A program made the position numbers and the translations under genes. Below the pieces are notes generated by a model. The model searched no databases. It was given only the letters and a program-made list of their open reading frames with translations, and had not been told where the DNA came from. Source: Yersinia kristensenii (GTDB lineage: Bacteria; Pseudomonadota; Gammaproteobacteria; Enterobacterales; Enterobacteriaceae). Taken from it: a DNA stretch of 64,000 nucleotides. How positions within the stretch are numbered: the stretch's first letter is position 1; each line of letters opens with the position of its first letter. The stretch is taken from assembly GCF_900460525.1 (NCBI RefSeq), contig NZ_UHIY01000001.1, positions 4,464,001 to 4,528,000 on the forward strand. The letters are read 5' to 3'. Positions 1-8,835 of the stretch are shown piece by piece.

Positions 1-317
1 CACCAATATTTACCCTGTTTTTCTATCTTTATGCTGCAAAAAAAAGGGCCTTATTTTCTCGATACCTATTTTTTGTTAACCCCCGCAGATACCCAAATAT
101 GTCAGAAAAAGCTTCAGACAAACTCATCAATCGAACATTACCTGGCGGGTTTAACAGCAAAAAATACTCGCAAGCCCCCCAGCGCTTTTCACCCAGCGGT
201 CATTTGCAGTAAATATGTGCATAGAACTTCAAAAATCAGCGGTGTCGGAGTACATTGAACACCTTGCCGTGTTCTACGCTGAGGACACGCTTTTACCAGC
301 AAAAGGCGCAATTTTTT
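1..317. other. Intergenic region upstream of alaA
   Basis: No convincing gene is seen here. In E. coli the neighbour on this side is the divergent LysR regulator lrhA (rovM in Yersinia), so this is probably the far part of a shared divergent regulatory region. The 75-codon open frame inside has no recognisable features. A weak AAGG about 11 bases before the alaA ATG is the only visible ribosome binding signal. Confidence 0.5.
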
Positions 318-1532
318 ATGTCCCCCATTGAGAAATCCAGCAAACTGGACAACGTCTGTTATGACATTCGTGGCCCAGTGCTAAAAGAAGCTAAGCGTCT
401 TGAAGAAGAAGGTAACAAGGTTCTGAAACTGAACATCGGCAACCCGGCCCCGTTTGGTTTCGATGCGCCAGATGAAATTCTGGTGGATGTGATCCGTAAT
501 TTGCCGACTGCCCAAGGCTATTGCGACTCCAAAGGCCTATTTTCGGCACGCAAAGCCATTATGCAGCACTATCAGGCCCGCGACATGCGTGACCTGACGG
601 TAGAGGATATCTACATTGGGAACGGTGTTTCTGAGCTGATCGTGCAATCCATGCAAGCATTGCTAAACCTTGGCGATGAAATGCTGGTACCGGCCCCCGA
701 CTATCCGTTATGGACAGCGGCAGTATCGCTTTCCAGCGGTAAGGCCGTGCATTATATGTGTGATGAGGAATCAGGTTGGTTCCCTGATTTGGATGATATC
801 CGCAGTAAAATCACCCCCCGTACCCGTGGGATAGTGATTATCAACCCGAACAACCCAACTGGCGCGGTCTACAGCAAAGAGCTGCTGCTGGAGATTGTCG
901 AAATCGCCCGTCAGAATGACCTGATTATTTTCGCCGATGAAATCTACGATAAGATTTTATATGACGAAGCTCAGCATCATTCTATTGCCGCTCTGGCACC
1001 TGATTTACTGACGGTAACGTTCAATGGTTTGTCCAAAACTTATCGCGTTGCCGGTTTCCGTCAGGGCTGGATGGTGCTGAACGGGCCGAAGAAGCATGCT
1101 AAAGGTTATATTGAAGGTTTGGAAATGCTGGCATCTATGCGCTTGTGCGCCAACGTGCCAATGCAGCATGCCATCCAAACAGCACTGGGCGGATATCAAA
1201 GCATCAGCGAATTTATCCAACCGGGTGGACGTTTATATGAACAACGTGATCGCGCCTGGGAGCTCATCAACCAGATCCCCGGTGTTTCCTGCGTGAAACC
1301 TCAGGGCGCGCTGTATATGTTCCCGCGCATTGATCAGAAAAAATTCAATCTGAAAGACGATCAGAAGTTGGTATTGGATCTGCTGTTGCAGGAGAAAGTA
1401 TTGTTGGTGCAAGGCAGCGCCTTTAACTGGCCGTATCCCGATCATGTGCGGATTGTCACCTTGCCACGCGTAGATGAGTTGGAGATGGCTGTTGGGAAAC
1501 TGGGGCGGTTTTTGGAGACCTACCACCAGTAG
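318..1532 (+). CDS. alaA: Glutamate-pyruvate aminotransferase AlaA
   Basis: Pyridoxal-phosphate aminotransferase of fold type I that transfers the amino group from glutamate to pyruvate, the main alanine-forming enzyme in enterics; cytoplasmic. The 404-residue product is nearly collinear with E. coli AlaA (formerly YfbQ). The PLP lysine lies in GLSKTYRVAGFRQGW, and NPNNPTGAVYS and FADEIYDKI are the usual cofactor-binding segments. The start is taken at the ATG encoding MSPIEKSSKL because it matches the E. coli N terminus; an upstream in-frame start would add 21 residues with no counterpart. It is followed by a long structured intergenic block before yfbR, so co-transcription with yfbR is uncertain. 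Confidence 0.95.
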   Translation: MSPIEKSSKLDNVCYDIRGPVLKEAKRLEEEGNKVLKLNIGNPAPFGFDAPDEILVDVIRNLPTAQGYCDSKGLFSARKAIMQHYQARDMRDLTVEDIYIGNGVSELIVQSMQALLNLGDEMLVPAPDYPLWTAAVSLSSGKAVHYMCDEESGWFPDLDDIRSKITPRTRGIVIINPNNPTGAVYSKELLLEIVEIARQNDLIIFADEIYDKILYDEAQHHSIAALAPDLLTVTFNGLSKTYRVAGFRQGWMVLNGPKKHAKGYIEGLEMLASMRLCANVPMQHAIQTALGGYQSISEFIQPGGRLYEQRDRAWELINQIPGVSCVKPQGALYMFPRIDQKKFNLKDDQKLVLDLLLQEKVLLVQGSAFNWPYPDHVRIVTLPRVDELEMAVGKLGRFLETYHQ

Positions 1533-2167
1533 GGTTTAGTTTTTTATTTGGTTAGTAGCCTTGGTGACTGATTCGGTTGACATAAGATCAGCGATCACCT
1601 TGTCTCTGAAGCTTCAATCGCCAAAGGGGTTACAAGCGCGTAACCCCCTTGGATCCCCTGCGCTAGCGCACGTATCGCTTGCCACTTCGTGGGTGCCCTC
1701 AATCATCGTTCCGGCTGACGGACCGGGCCGATTCACTCCTGTTCAAGCGGCCCTCGCTCTTCACTCGGCAGCTCAAATGTGCTTTTAACATCAAAATCTA
1801 AAAGTGGGTTTGGTTTTGAATTGTTTTTTGACCTTGAGCGCAATCAGGAATATTACCGACAAAGATTGCAGGCCGAATGAGCCGCATGGACGCGGCGAAA
1901 GGGGCTGTCGAGCTGGGAGCGAGTCAGCCCCGGTTCGAACAGCCGGCAAGCTGCCGGAGGGCACTGCGACAGCAGTAATATTTCGCGCAAGCCGCAGGTG
2001 CAGGAGGGCCGGCCTGCCCTTCTGCTCGGTTGAGGCCGCGAAGGTAAGGTGATAACTGAACGAATATCAACCGAAACCTGATCCGATCAAATCAAACATC
2101 AACCCAAACCCAATCTGATATGCTATCCCCCAGTTCTACCTTTAAAAAGTAAAAAAGAGAGAAAACT
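1533..2167. repeat. Composite structured intergenic block between alaA and yfbR
   Basis: There is no supported gene in 635 bases. The left part holds a strong hairpin at 1621-1652 (13-base arms, one mismatch) and ends in a 24-base sequence at 1765-1788 repeated inverted just after yfbR. The right part (1849-1982) is GC-rich, is bounded by the inverted octamer AATATTAC/GTAATATT and contains stems at 1881-1896, 1901-1931 and 1943-1957. A further GC-rich palindromic stretch lies near 2003-2020. It does not look like ERIC. It is probably a fusion of two dispersed repeat families, which I cannot name. The yfbR ribosome binding site (AAAGAGAG) is at its right edge. Confidence 0.55.
1765..1788 (-). 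repeat. 24-bp inverted repeat, left copy
   Basis: This sequence is the exact reverse complement of 2771-2794, so the pair brackets yfbR. Because the sequences beyond both copies differ, the likely reading is two truncated copies of one dispersed element in opposite orientation, not transposon ends. Confidence 0.75.
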
Positions 2168-2761
2168 ATGAGTCACTTCTTCGCTCACCTATCCCGCTTA
2201 AAACTCATCAACCGCTGGCCGCTGATGCGCAATGTCCGCACTGAGAATGTTTCTGAGCACAGTTTGCAGGTGGCTTTTGTTGCTCATGCATTGGCTATCA
2301 TCAAGAACCGAAAATTTAATGGCAATCTCAATGCCGACCGTATTGCGCTGCTGGCGATGTATCACGATGCCAGTGAAGTGATAACCGGTGATTTACCCAC
2401 CCCTATCAAGTATTACAATCCTCAGATTGCCCATGAATACAAGAAGATAGAAAAAGTTGCTCAACAAAAACTGATTGAAATGCTGCCGGTCGAGTTACAA
2501 CACGATTTTCGCTGTCTGCTGGATGAGCATTATTATAGCGAAGAGGAAAAAGCATTGGTTAAACAAGCTGATGCGCTATGCGCTTATCTAAAATGCTTGG
2601 AAGAATTATCCGCCGGTAATAATGAGTTTATTCAAGCTAAAGCGCGGTTAGAGAAAACCCTCGCCATGCGCCAAAGCCCGGAAATGGATTACTTTATGGA
2701 AGTCTTCGTCCCCAGCTTTAGCTTGTCGCTGGACGAAATCAGCCTTGATTCACTGGATTGA
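2168..2761 (+). CDS. yfbR: 5'-deoxynucleotidase YfbR
   Basis: HD-domain phosphohydrolase that removes the phosphate from deoxyribonucleoside 5'-monophosphates, part of dNTP pool control in the cytoplasm. The product is 197 residues (E. coli about 199). Metal-binding residues are visible: the first histidine in [13 protein letters not shown], the HD pair in [16 protein letters not shown], and a later acidic residue in [11 protein letters not shown]. The ATG follows AAAAAGAGAGAAAACT, a good purine-rich ribosome binding site. The gene lies between structured repeats on both sides, and its stop is only nine bases before the right copy of the 24-bp inverted repeat. Confidence 0.93.
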   Translation: MSHFFAHLSRLKLINRWPLMRNVRTENVSEHSLQVAFVAHALAIIKNRKFNGNLNADRIALLAMYHDASEVITGDLPTPIKYYNPQIAHEYKKIEKVAQQKLIEMLPVELQHDFRCLLDEHYYSEEEKALVKQADALCAYLKCLEELSAGNNEFIQAKARLEKTLAMRQSPEMDYFMEVFVPSFSLSLDEISLDSLD

Positions 2762-2770
2762 AGTCGATTT

Positions 2771-2794
2771 TTAAAAGCACATTTGAGCTGCCGA
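2771..2794 (+). repeat. 24-bp inverted repeat, right copy
   Basis: Exact reverse complement of 1765-1788, directly after the yfbR stop and directly before an ERIC element. Confidence 0.75.
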
Positions 2795-2801
2795 ATAAAA
2801 T

Positions 2802-2925
2802 TATCCAAAGTCATTGCCGTTACAGGTAGGCAGCCAGCGCAAGAATCCCGAATCACTGACATTTTTGTCAGTGATTCGGGTGAGTAAGCGCAGCTAACCC
2901 CCCTGTAGCGGCAAGGCCGAAGGAT
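2802..2925. repeat. ERIC element between convergent yfbR and yfbS
   Basis: It carries the ERIC landmarks CAGGTAGGCAGC, AATCCCGA, GTGATTCGGGTGAGTAAGCGCAGC and a GGC-AAGG-CGAAGGAT end. The centre, GAATCACTGAC-ATTTTT-GTCAGTGATTC, is a perfect 11-base stem that could end transcription of both convergent genes. Confidence 0.8.
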
Positions 2926-2928
2926 AAA

Positions 2929-4764
2929 TTAGAAGGGGAATAATAATGGCACTACCATCACACTCACTATCATCACCAACAGGGTAAATGGCACCCCTAT
3001 TCGGATAAAATCACCAAATTTATAGCCACCGGGGCCTAATACCAAGGTATTCACCGGCGATGAAACTGGTGTCATAAAGGCCGCAGATGCAGCAATACCG
3101 ATAATCATCGCGAATGGATACGGGGAAACTGACATCTCACGGGCCGCCGCGATGGCAATCGGTGCCATCAACACCGCCGTCGCCGTATTAGAGATAAATA
3201 GTCCGATAGTGGCGCACAGCACAAATAAGCACAACAACATCACCCTTGGCCCCATCCCACCGGCAACATCCATCAAACCTCGGACAATCAAATCTACCCC
3301 GCCGGTTTTTTGTAACGCTTGTGCAAACGGCATCATCCCGATAATCAGAATCAAACTCGGCCAATGGATTGAGCGGTAAGCACTTTCCATATCAATACAG
3401 CGGAACTGCCCCATCAGCAAACACGCCACCAGCGCCGCAATCACATTTGGCACTTCGTCGGTCAGCATCATCGCCACCATCAGCGCCAGACAGAACAAAG
3501 CATGGGGGGCTTGTGAGATAGCCGGTGCCACTTCATCAACTTCAGCAGGTAAATTTAGCACGATAAAATCACGCGTTTTTTGCTGCAATTGTCGGATAAG
3601 TTTCCAGTCGCCGATCACTAATAAGATGTCGCCAAACTGCAATTTGTCATCAACCAGTTTACCTTCCAATGTCTTACCGTTGCGGCGTATACCCACCACA
3701 TTCAAACCATAGCGGGTACGGAAGGTCACTTCGCGCAAACTTTTTCCCAGCAGAGAGGAATCTGGAATAAGAGAAACTTCGGCCATCCCGACGTTACGCG
3801 CTTGTTCAGAGAAATATTCGCCGCGCAGCACCATCGGCTCTAACATCTGCTCGGTGCAAAACTCGCGTAAATCTATGTCGCAATCAGACATATCAATCAA
3901 CAAAACATCATTTTCGCGCAGTTCAGACGAGCCGGTCGCACTGACCATAACCCGCCGAAAACGTTTCCAGCGCTCAATCCCGACCACATTGGCTCCATAG
4001 CGGGCGCGAAGATGTAGCTCATCGAGAGAACGGCCAATTAAAGGGGAATCGTGGCGGATTGCCAGACGGCGGGCGCGGCCAGTGAGTTTATAATCACGGA
4101 TAAGATCACGGAAAGTACGGCGCTTCCATTGCTGCTCTTTTTCTGAACTTTCCGGTTTCCCGCCCAGCCAGTGGCGGGCGACTAACATGTAGCCGACCCC
4201 CATCAACAGAATGATAAGGCCGATTGGTGTGACACCGAAGAAACCAAAACCTTTGATGCCCTCGCGCAGTAATTCACTGTTAACCACCATGTTTGGCGGG
4301 GTCGCGACCAGTGTCATCATGCCACTGATCAACCCGGCAAAACTCAGCGGCATCATCAACCGCCCCGGCGAAATCTTCATGCGGTTAGCAACACTCAATA
4401 CCACTGGGATAAAAATCGCCACCACCCCGGTTGAGCTCATAAAAGCCCCCAAACCGGCGACAGTAACCATGAGCAATGCCAACATTTTAGTTTCACTGTG
4501 GCCAGCCACTTTCACCAACCAATCACCCACTTGATAAGCAACGCCGGTTCTGACTAACCCCTCCCCAATTACAAACAACGCCGCGATCAATATCACATTG
4601 GGGTCACTGAACCCGCTGGTGGCCTCACCCAACGACAGCGTACCGCTCATCACAAAGGCAATAATCACCAACAATGCCACGACATCCATTCGCAGTTTAT
4701 TGGTGGTAAACAGCACAATAGCTATCAGAAGTAGCGTCAACACCCACAATAGTTCGCTGTTCAA
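2929..4764 (-). CDS. yfbS: SLC13/DASS-family inner-membrane transporter YfbS
   Basis: A 611-residue polytopic protein close to E. coli YfbS. It has an N-terminal set of membrane segments (about residues 5-200), two cytoplasmic RCK_C (TrkA-C) modules in the middle (about 220-305 and 315-400, recognisable by [18 protein letters not shown] and [18 protein letters not shown]) and a second membrane half ending MVVPLLFPF. Residues [15 protein letters not shown] and [17 protein letters not shown] fit the SNT-type substrate motifs of the divalent anion:sodium symporter family. The substrate is not known; RCK_C domains suggest control by a small ligand. It is transcribed alone, convergent to yfbR, with an ERIC element beyond its stop. 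Confidence 0.88.
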   Translation of the reverse strand: MNSELLWVLTLLLIAIVLFTTNKLRMDVVALLVIIAFVMSGTLSLGEATSGFSDPNVILIAALFVIGEGLVRTGVAYQVGDWLVKVAGHSETKMLALLMVTVAGLGAFMSSTGVVAIFIPVVLSVANRMKISPGRLMMPLSFAGLISGMMTLVATPPNMVVNSELLREGIKGFGFFGVTPIGLIILLMGVGYMLVARHWLGGKPESSEKEQQWKRRTFRDLIRDYKLTGRARRLAIRHDSPLIGRSLDELHLRARYGANVVGIERWKRFRRVMVSATGSSELRENDVLLIDMSDCDIDLREFCTEQMLEPMVLRGEYFSEQARNVGMAEVSLIPDSSLLGKSLREVTFRTRYGLNVVGIRRNGKTLEGKLVDDKLQFGDILLVIGDWKLIRQLQQKTRDFIVLNLPAEVDEVAPAISQAPHALFCLALMVAMMLTDEVPNVIAALVACLLMGQFRCIDMESAYRSIHWPSLILIIGMMPFAQALQKTGGVDLIVRGLMDVAGGMGPRVMLLCLFVLCATIGLFISNTATAVLMAPIAIAAAREMSVSPYPFAMIIGIAASAAFMTPVSSPVNTLVLGPGGYKFGDFIRIGVPFTLLVMIVSVMVVPLLFPF

Positions 4765-4966
4765 AATGGCCTCGTTGGCAAAAAGTGCAAGGGAATATCC
4801 GGCTCTGACAGTAAAACATTAAATAAAGTCGGCACCGCTGTTTGAGATCAATAATGACTGTAAATTTATGCGCTTACCATCCTGTCACTGCATTAATAGT
4901 GAGATATTTTATAATGAAAGGTTTCAGCTTTGGCTAACTATCTACAGACTTCTATTTAGGCGGCAT

Positions 4967-4990
4967 AAAAAAGGTGCCATCAAGGCACCT
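4967..4990 (-). terminator. Rho-independent terminator after yfbT
   Basis: Read on the minus strand: AGGTGCC-TTGAT-GGCACCT followed by six T. It lies 33 bases after the yfbT stop and ends the yfbU-yfbT unit. Confidence 0.8.
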
Positions 4991-5022
4991 ATTAATCAAC
5001 TGAACCCATATCAGCAAGCTGA

Positions 5023-5679
5023 TTATTTCACCCGGCGAACGACGGCACCATTCGCTGTCTTTTCGACCTCAATTTGTTCAAGCGAACTAAGGACTAAATC
5101 GACTTGATCCAGTTTAGGTGTGTTCGCAGGTGCATTCACGGCTATCACTTGGCAACCCGCTGCCAGCCCTGACAAAATCCCCGCAGGGGCATCTTCCACC
5201 ACGATGCAATCCGCCGGTGCCAGCCCTAAACGTTCAGCGCCAAGCAAGTATGCATCCGGCATCGGTTTGCCATGTTTCACCTGTTCGGCCGTCACAAAAA
5301 CTTCCGGCACCGGCAAATGGCCCGCAGCACGGCGAGCAGAGGCAACCGGTACCGAGCCGGAAGTAACGATAGCCCACGGGATAGACAAGCTGTTCAGCCG
5401 CTCCAGCAGCGATACTGCTCCCGGTAGCGCAGTCACGCCATCAGTATCATGGGTTTCAATATGTTCCAATGCCAAATACTCTGCTTGAAGTTCGGCATCA
5501 CTTGCACCTGGCATAAAATGGCGAAGAGAGGTAATAGCTTGTTTACCATGGATAAATTCCAGCACTTCTACGGGGTCTATCCCGCGATTTTGCGCCCAGC
5601 CAATCCAGGCTCTTTCAACAGCAGGTAATGAATCAACCAGAGTCCCGTCCAAATCAAAAAGAAAACCTTTACACTCCAC
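5023..5679 (-). CDS. yfbT: HAD-family sugar phosphatase YfbT (HxpA)
   Basis: Haloacid-dehalogenase-like phosphatase; the E. coli orthologue hydrolyses hexitol and sugar phosphates in the cytoplasm. Motif I is FLFDLDGTLVDS with the nucleophile and acid aspartates, motif II is AIVTSGS, the motif III lysine is in KHGKPMPDAY and motif IV is VVEDAPAG. A small cap domain occupies about residues 15-85. I chose a GTG start that gives a product beginning MECKGFLFDLDG, matching the E. coli MRCKGFLF start and placed eight bases after GAGG. An upstream TTG start would add seven residues. It lies 62 bases after yfbU and probably shares its transcript. Confidence 0.9.
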   Translation of the reverse strand: MECKGFLFDLDGTLVDSLPAVERAWIGWAQNRGIDPVEVLEFIHGKQAITSLRHFMPGASDAELQAEYLALEHIETHDTDGVTALPGAVSLLERLNSLSIPWAIVTSGSVPVASARRAAGHLPVPEVFVTAEQVKHGKPMPDAYLLGAERLGLAPADCIVVEDAPAGILSGLAAGCQVIAVNAPANTPKLDQVDLVLSSLEQIEVEKTANGAVVRRVK

Positions 5680-5741
5680 AAGCACATCCTCGTCAGTCAA
5701 CCTCTGTCGCGATCATTACGCGCTATCAGTCATTAATAATT

Positions 5742-6236
5742 TTAGGCATTAATAATTTGCGAAATCTCAACGGCACTCAAATGATATTGGCGCGGGCATG
5801 ATTGCCAGATAGCCAGCATTCGTTGGTATTTGTCCCACATCGGGGTTTGGGAGTTAAAACCGTGTGTCCCTGAATCAAAATGGGTGTAGCGGCCCTCGGT
5901 ATTGACCATAAAGCGCACATAACTCAGGTAACGGGATTCGGTAGCCGCATCAAAACCAAGAAACGCAATACGGCGTTCATCCAAATCTTGCTGGTCTTTC
6001 AGGTTCCCCCAAGAGACTTGCAGGGCGTGATGCATCTCCATGATATTAATGATAGTACGGCAAGTATCTTCGCTCATCTCACCAAAATCGCGGTCCAGTT
6101 CACGCATCTGCAAACCAAAGCCACGTTCGACGATAGTTTGCTGACGGCGATAGCGCTCAGCATTTTCTGGATCCAGCATGGTCATCATTTTGTACTGATT
6201 CGACAGAATCAGCCGTTGGGCGTTTGTCATATCCAT
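5742..6236 (-). CDS. yfbU: YfbU family protein
   Basis: A 164-residue soluble protein, collinear with E. coli YfbU over its whole length ([16 protein letters not shown] near the start, [13 protein letters not shown] at the end). The biochemical role is not established. The family is a conserved helical protein of the enteric core; overproduction effects on E. coli survival have been reported for the orthologue, but I would not assign a function. The start is the ATG after TAGGAGTTTAGTG; a GTG one codon earlier is less likely. It is first in a short operon with yfbT. Confidence 0.9.
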   Translation of the reverse strand: MDMTNAQRLILSNQYKMMTMLDPENAERYRRQQTIVERGFGLQMRELDRDFGEMSEDTCRTIINIMEMHHALQVSWGNLKDQQDLDERRIAFLGFDAATESRYLSYVRFMVNTEGRYTHFDSGTHGFNSQTPMWDKYQRMLAIWQSCPRQYHLSAVEISQIINA

Positions 6237-6340
6237 CACTAAACTCCTAAGACATAAATAATGAGGAAATCATCGCACACAGAGTTGGGCCATACTTTGA
6301 TTTGACAAGGGATTTTGCGCTGCTGTTTAGCCTGAGCATA

Positions 6341-6369
6341 AAAAGCCCCGGCAGCGAATAAAGCCCCGG
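6341..6369 (-). other. Direct repeat AAAGCCCCGG after yfbV
   Basis: Two direct copies of AAAGCCCCGG separated by nine bases lie between the convergently placed yfbU promoter side and the yfbV 3' end. They do not form a clean hairpin with a T run, so calling this a terminator would be a guess. Confidence 0.35.
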
Positions 6370-6430
6370 TCTCTATTTCCCCGACAATGCCGCACGACAC
6401 ATCATAAAAGACAATAGCCCGTCATTCGTT

Positions 6431-6886
6431 TTACAAATCATCAAGAAACGTTTTGTCCAACTGCTTAAAAGCGCGCTTGAGCACGTCCGCCAGAGATTGA
6501 TAAGTCGGCGTTTGTTCGATCGGCGCGACAGCCTGCCCTGCTTCAGCCAGCTTGTTCCGCACTTCGTGGAACCATTGCAATAATGTTGGCGGTAGCGGTG
6601 TAATAGCACGTTTACCTAACCACCATAATCCTTGTAGGGGTAAACCGCAGGCGAATAATGCCGTGGCGATGGCAGGCCCTAATTGCCCACCCAGAGCTAT
6701 CTGCCAGGTTAGCGTAAAGATAGCCAGCGGCGGCATAAAGCGAACACCAAAGCGGGTCGCCGTCGCCACACGATTTTCTGGAAACATCGGAGCAAGGCGT
6801 TTATCGCCGGGCCAGGTCTTCATGTAGTGCTGACCGCGCTGGAGTACCTGAAACCAACTTACAGTATCAGAAGGTTTTGTTGTCAT
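6431..6886 (-). CDS. yfbV: DUF412 inner-membrane protein YfbV (UPF0208)
   Basis: A 151-residue membrane protein collinear with E. coli YfbV. Two membrane segments are visible, roughly [18 protein letters not shown] and [20 protein letters not shown], followed by a polar helical tail. In E. coli this protein has been linked to keeping the replication terminus macrodomain in place; that link is from literature on the orthologue and cannot be read from sequence. It is divergent from ackA across a 431-base regulatory region. The ATG follows GAGGTGAGCT, a good ribosome binding site. Confidence 0.9.
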   Translation of the reverse strand: MTTKPSDTVSWFQVLQRGQHYMKTWPGDKRLAPMFPENRVATATRFGVRFMPPLAIFTLTWQIALGGQLGPAIATALFACGLPLQGLWWLGKRAITPLPPTLLQWFHEVRNKLAEAGQAVAPIEQTPTYQSLADVLKRAFKQLDKTFLDDL

Positions 6887-7317
6887 AGCTCACCTCAACT
6901 TCACAAGCAAAGATTAAATTTTTTTTGCAATCCACAAACTAAAAATTAGTCTGTTAAATATATTTTGTTTTTAGGCGGCGCTATCGGTATCCTAGTCCGG
7001 CCTTTTGGCCGCTAGAAGATGACACTAAATATGTCAATTTTTTGCGGCATTTAAATCAATTTTGTTAAATCGCGCAGGTTTTACCACCAGGCATTAACGT
7101 TTGTACTTAACGTTTACTACGCGATTTTTCTATCATCATGCTTTTTTGCTATCGCATGATGTTAATCATTAATGTCGACACCAATATGCGCTACGCTTTT
7201 GGATAGATTGACGTTTTATTAACCATGTGTTTTTCGCTGTTTTTGTCCCCTTGATGCATTAATAGCATCAGTCATGTCAAAAACAAACATCGAACACGAC
7301 TATAAATAGGTACTTCC
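6887..7317. promoter_or_regulatory. Divergent yfbV/ackA regulatory region
   Basis: There is no gene in 431 AT-rich bases. Three dyads stand out: a hairpin CTAGTCCGGCC-TTTT-GGCCGCTAG-like at 6992-7015, the perfect CATCATGC/GCATGATG pair at 7134-7161, and TGATGC-ATTAATA-GCATCA at 7252-7270, 47 bases before the ackA start. The ackA ATG follows TAGGTACTTCC. Regulation of ackA-pta by ArcA/FNR is known in E. coli, but I did not find a strong FNR box here. Confidence 0.5.
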
Positions 7318-8520
7318 ATGTCGAGTAAGCTAGTACTGGTTCTTAACTGCGGTAGCTCTTCCCTGAAATTTGCTATCATCGATGCGACCAACGGTGAAGA
7401 GCACCTCTCTGGTTTAGCCGAATGTTTCCATTTGCCAGAAGCCCGCATCAAATGGAAACTTGATGGTGGCAAACAGGAAGCAGCATTGGGTGCTGGTGCA
7501 GCACACAGCGAAGCACTGAATTTCATTGTTAATACTATTCTGGCACAAAAACCAGAGCTTTCTGCTCAGCTGACAGCTATCGGTCACCGTATTGTACATG
7601 GTGGCGAGAAATTCACTGCTTCAGCTATCGTTACCGAAGAAGTTATTCAGGGTATCAAAGATTCCATCCCGTTTGCACCTCTGCATAACCCAGCGCACCT
7701 GATCGGTATCGCTGAAGCATTGAAATCTTTCCCGAATCTGGCTGATAAAAATGTTGCAGTCTTTGACACTGCCTTCCACCAGACTATGCCGGAAGAATCT
7801 TATCTCTACGCCCTGCCGTACAGCTTATACAAAGAAAACGGTATCCGTCGCTATGGCGCACACGGCACCAGCCACTTCTATGTGAGCCAGGAAGCAGCAA
7901 AAACTCTGAACAAACCACTGGAAGAGCTGAATGTCATTACTTGCCATTTGGGCAACGGCGGCTCTGTCACTGCGGTGCGTAACGGCAAATGTGTTGATAC
8001 TTCTATGGGCCTGACACCACTAGAAGGCCTGGTCATGGGCACCCGTAGTGGTGATATCGACCCAGCAATCATTTTCCATCTGTATGATGCCATGGGTATG
8101 AGCATGGAACAGATCAGCAAATTGTTGACCAAAGAATCTGGCCTGTTGGGTCTGACTGAAGTGACCAGTGACTGCCGTTATGTTGAAGACAACTATGACA
8201 CCAAAGCAGATGCCAAACGTGCAATGGATGTATTCTGCCACCGCTTGGCAAAATATATCGGTGCTTACACTGCGCTGATGGATGGCCGTTTGGATGCCGT
8301 TGTGTTCACTGGCGGTATCGGTGAGAACGCAGCTATGGTGCGTGAATTGACCCTGGACAAACTGGGCTTACTGGGCTTTGAAATTGACCACGAACGCAAC
8401 ATGGCAGCACGCTTTGGCAAATCTGGCACCATCACCAAAGATAGCAGCCGCCTGGCTCTGGTTATCCCAACCAACGAAGAGTTGGTCATCGCGCAAGACG
8501 CAGCCCGTCTGACCGCGTAA
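7318..8520 (+). CDS. ackA: Acetate kinase AckA
   Basis: Interconverts acetyl phosphate plus ADP and acetate plus ATP, the ATP-yielding step of acetate overflow; cytoplasmic homodimer of the ASKHA fold. At 400 residues it equals the E. coli length. The phosphate-binding segment [11 protein letters not shown] is at the N terminus, the nucleotide-site segment THLG-type appears as CHLGNGGS, and TGGIGENAA is near residue 330. It is followed by pta on the same strand, but the 315-base gap is filled with two ERIC copies, so the familiar ackA-pta readthrough must cross two stable stem-loops. Wide regulatory region upstream. Confidence 0.98.
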   Translation: MSSKLVLVLNCGSSSLKFAIIDATNGEEHLSGLAECFHLPEARIKWKLDGGKQEAALGAGAAHSEALNFIVNTILAQKPELSAQLTAIGHRIVHGGEKFTASAIVTEEVIQGIKDSIPFAPLHNPAHLIGIAEALKSFPNLADKNVAVFDTAFHQTMPEESYLYALPYSLYKENGIRRYGAHGTSHFYVSQEAAKTLNKPLEELNVITCHLGNGGSVTAVRNGKCVDTSMGLTPLEGLVMGTRSGDIDPAIIFHLYDAMGMSMEQISKLLTKESGLLGLTEVTSDCRYVEDNYDTKADAKRAMDVFCHRLAKYIGAYTALMDGRLDAVVFTGGIGENAAMVRELTLDKLGLLGFEIDHERNMAARFGKSGTITKDSSRLALVIPTNEELVIAQDAARLTA

Positions 8521-8534
8521 GCATTTTCGACATA

Positions 8535-8674
8535 TCCCCAAAGTTATTGGAGTTGCAGGTAGGCGGCAAGCGAATAAATCCCGATAAGCTTATTGACTGT
8601 AAGGTCAACGACTAGTCAGTGATTCGGGTGTATGAGCGTAACCAACAACCCTGCGGCTTCAAGGACGAAGGATG
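8535..8674. repeat. ERIC element, tandem copy 1 (ackA-pta)
   Basis: Begins TCCCCAAAG and ends GGCTTCAAGGACGAAGGATG, with a central arm GGTCAACGACTAGTCAGTGATTCGGG. It differs from the next copy at only a few positions (for example ATAAGC versus ATGAGC, TATGAGCGTAACC versus CATGAGCGTAGCC). Confidence 0.88.
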
Positions 8675-8813
8675 TCCCCAAAGTCATTGGAGTTGCAGGT
8701 AGGCGGCAAGCGAATAAATCCCGATGAGCTTATTGACTGTAAGGTCAACGACTAGTCAGTGATTCGGGTGCATGAGCGTAGCCAACAACCCTGCGGCTTC
8801 AAGGACGAAGGGC
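8675..8813. repeat. ERIC element, tandem copy 2 (ackA-pta)
   Basis: Directly abuts copy 1 with a 140-base period. The near identity of the two copies points to a recent tandem duplication and not to two independent insertions. It ends 23 bases before the pta start. Confidence 0.88.
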
Positions 8814-8835
8814 ATAACCGTAAAGAGGTTTAGCC

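Noticed and set aside
31..258. A 75-codon frame upstream of alaA.
   Set aside because: Low-complexity start, no recognisable motif, overlaps the divergent regulatory region expected here.
1849..1982. Integron attC site or retron-like RNA for the GC-rich hairpin block.
   Set aside because: No attC core sites, no integrase and no reverse transcriptase nearby.
1561..2052. Two open frames (75 and 82 codons) between alaA and yfbR.
   Set aside because: They lie in hairpin-rich repeat sequence, have no ribosome binding sites and no family-like features.
2844..2880. The hairpin GAATCACTGAC...GTCAGTGATTC considered as a stand-alone terminator.
   Set aside because: It is the central arm of an ERIC element; it may terminate transcription but is not an independent feature.
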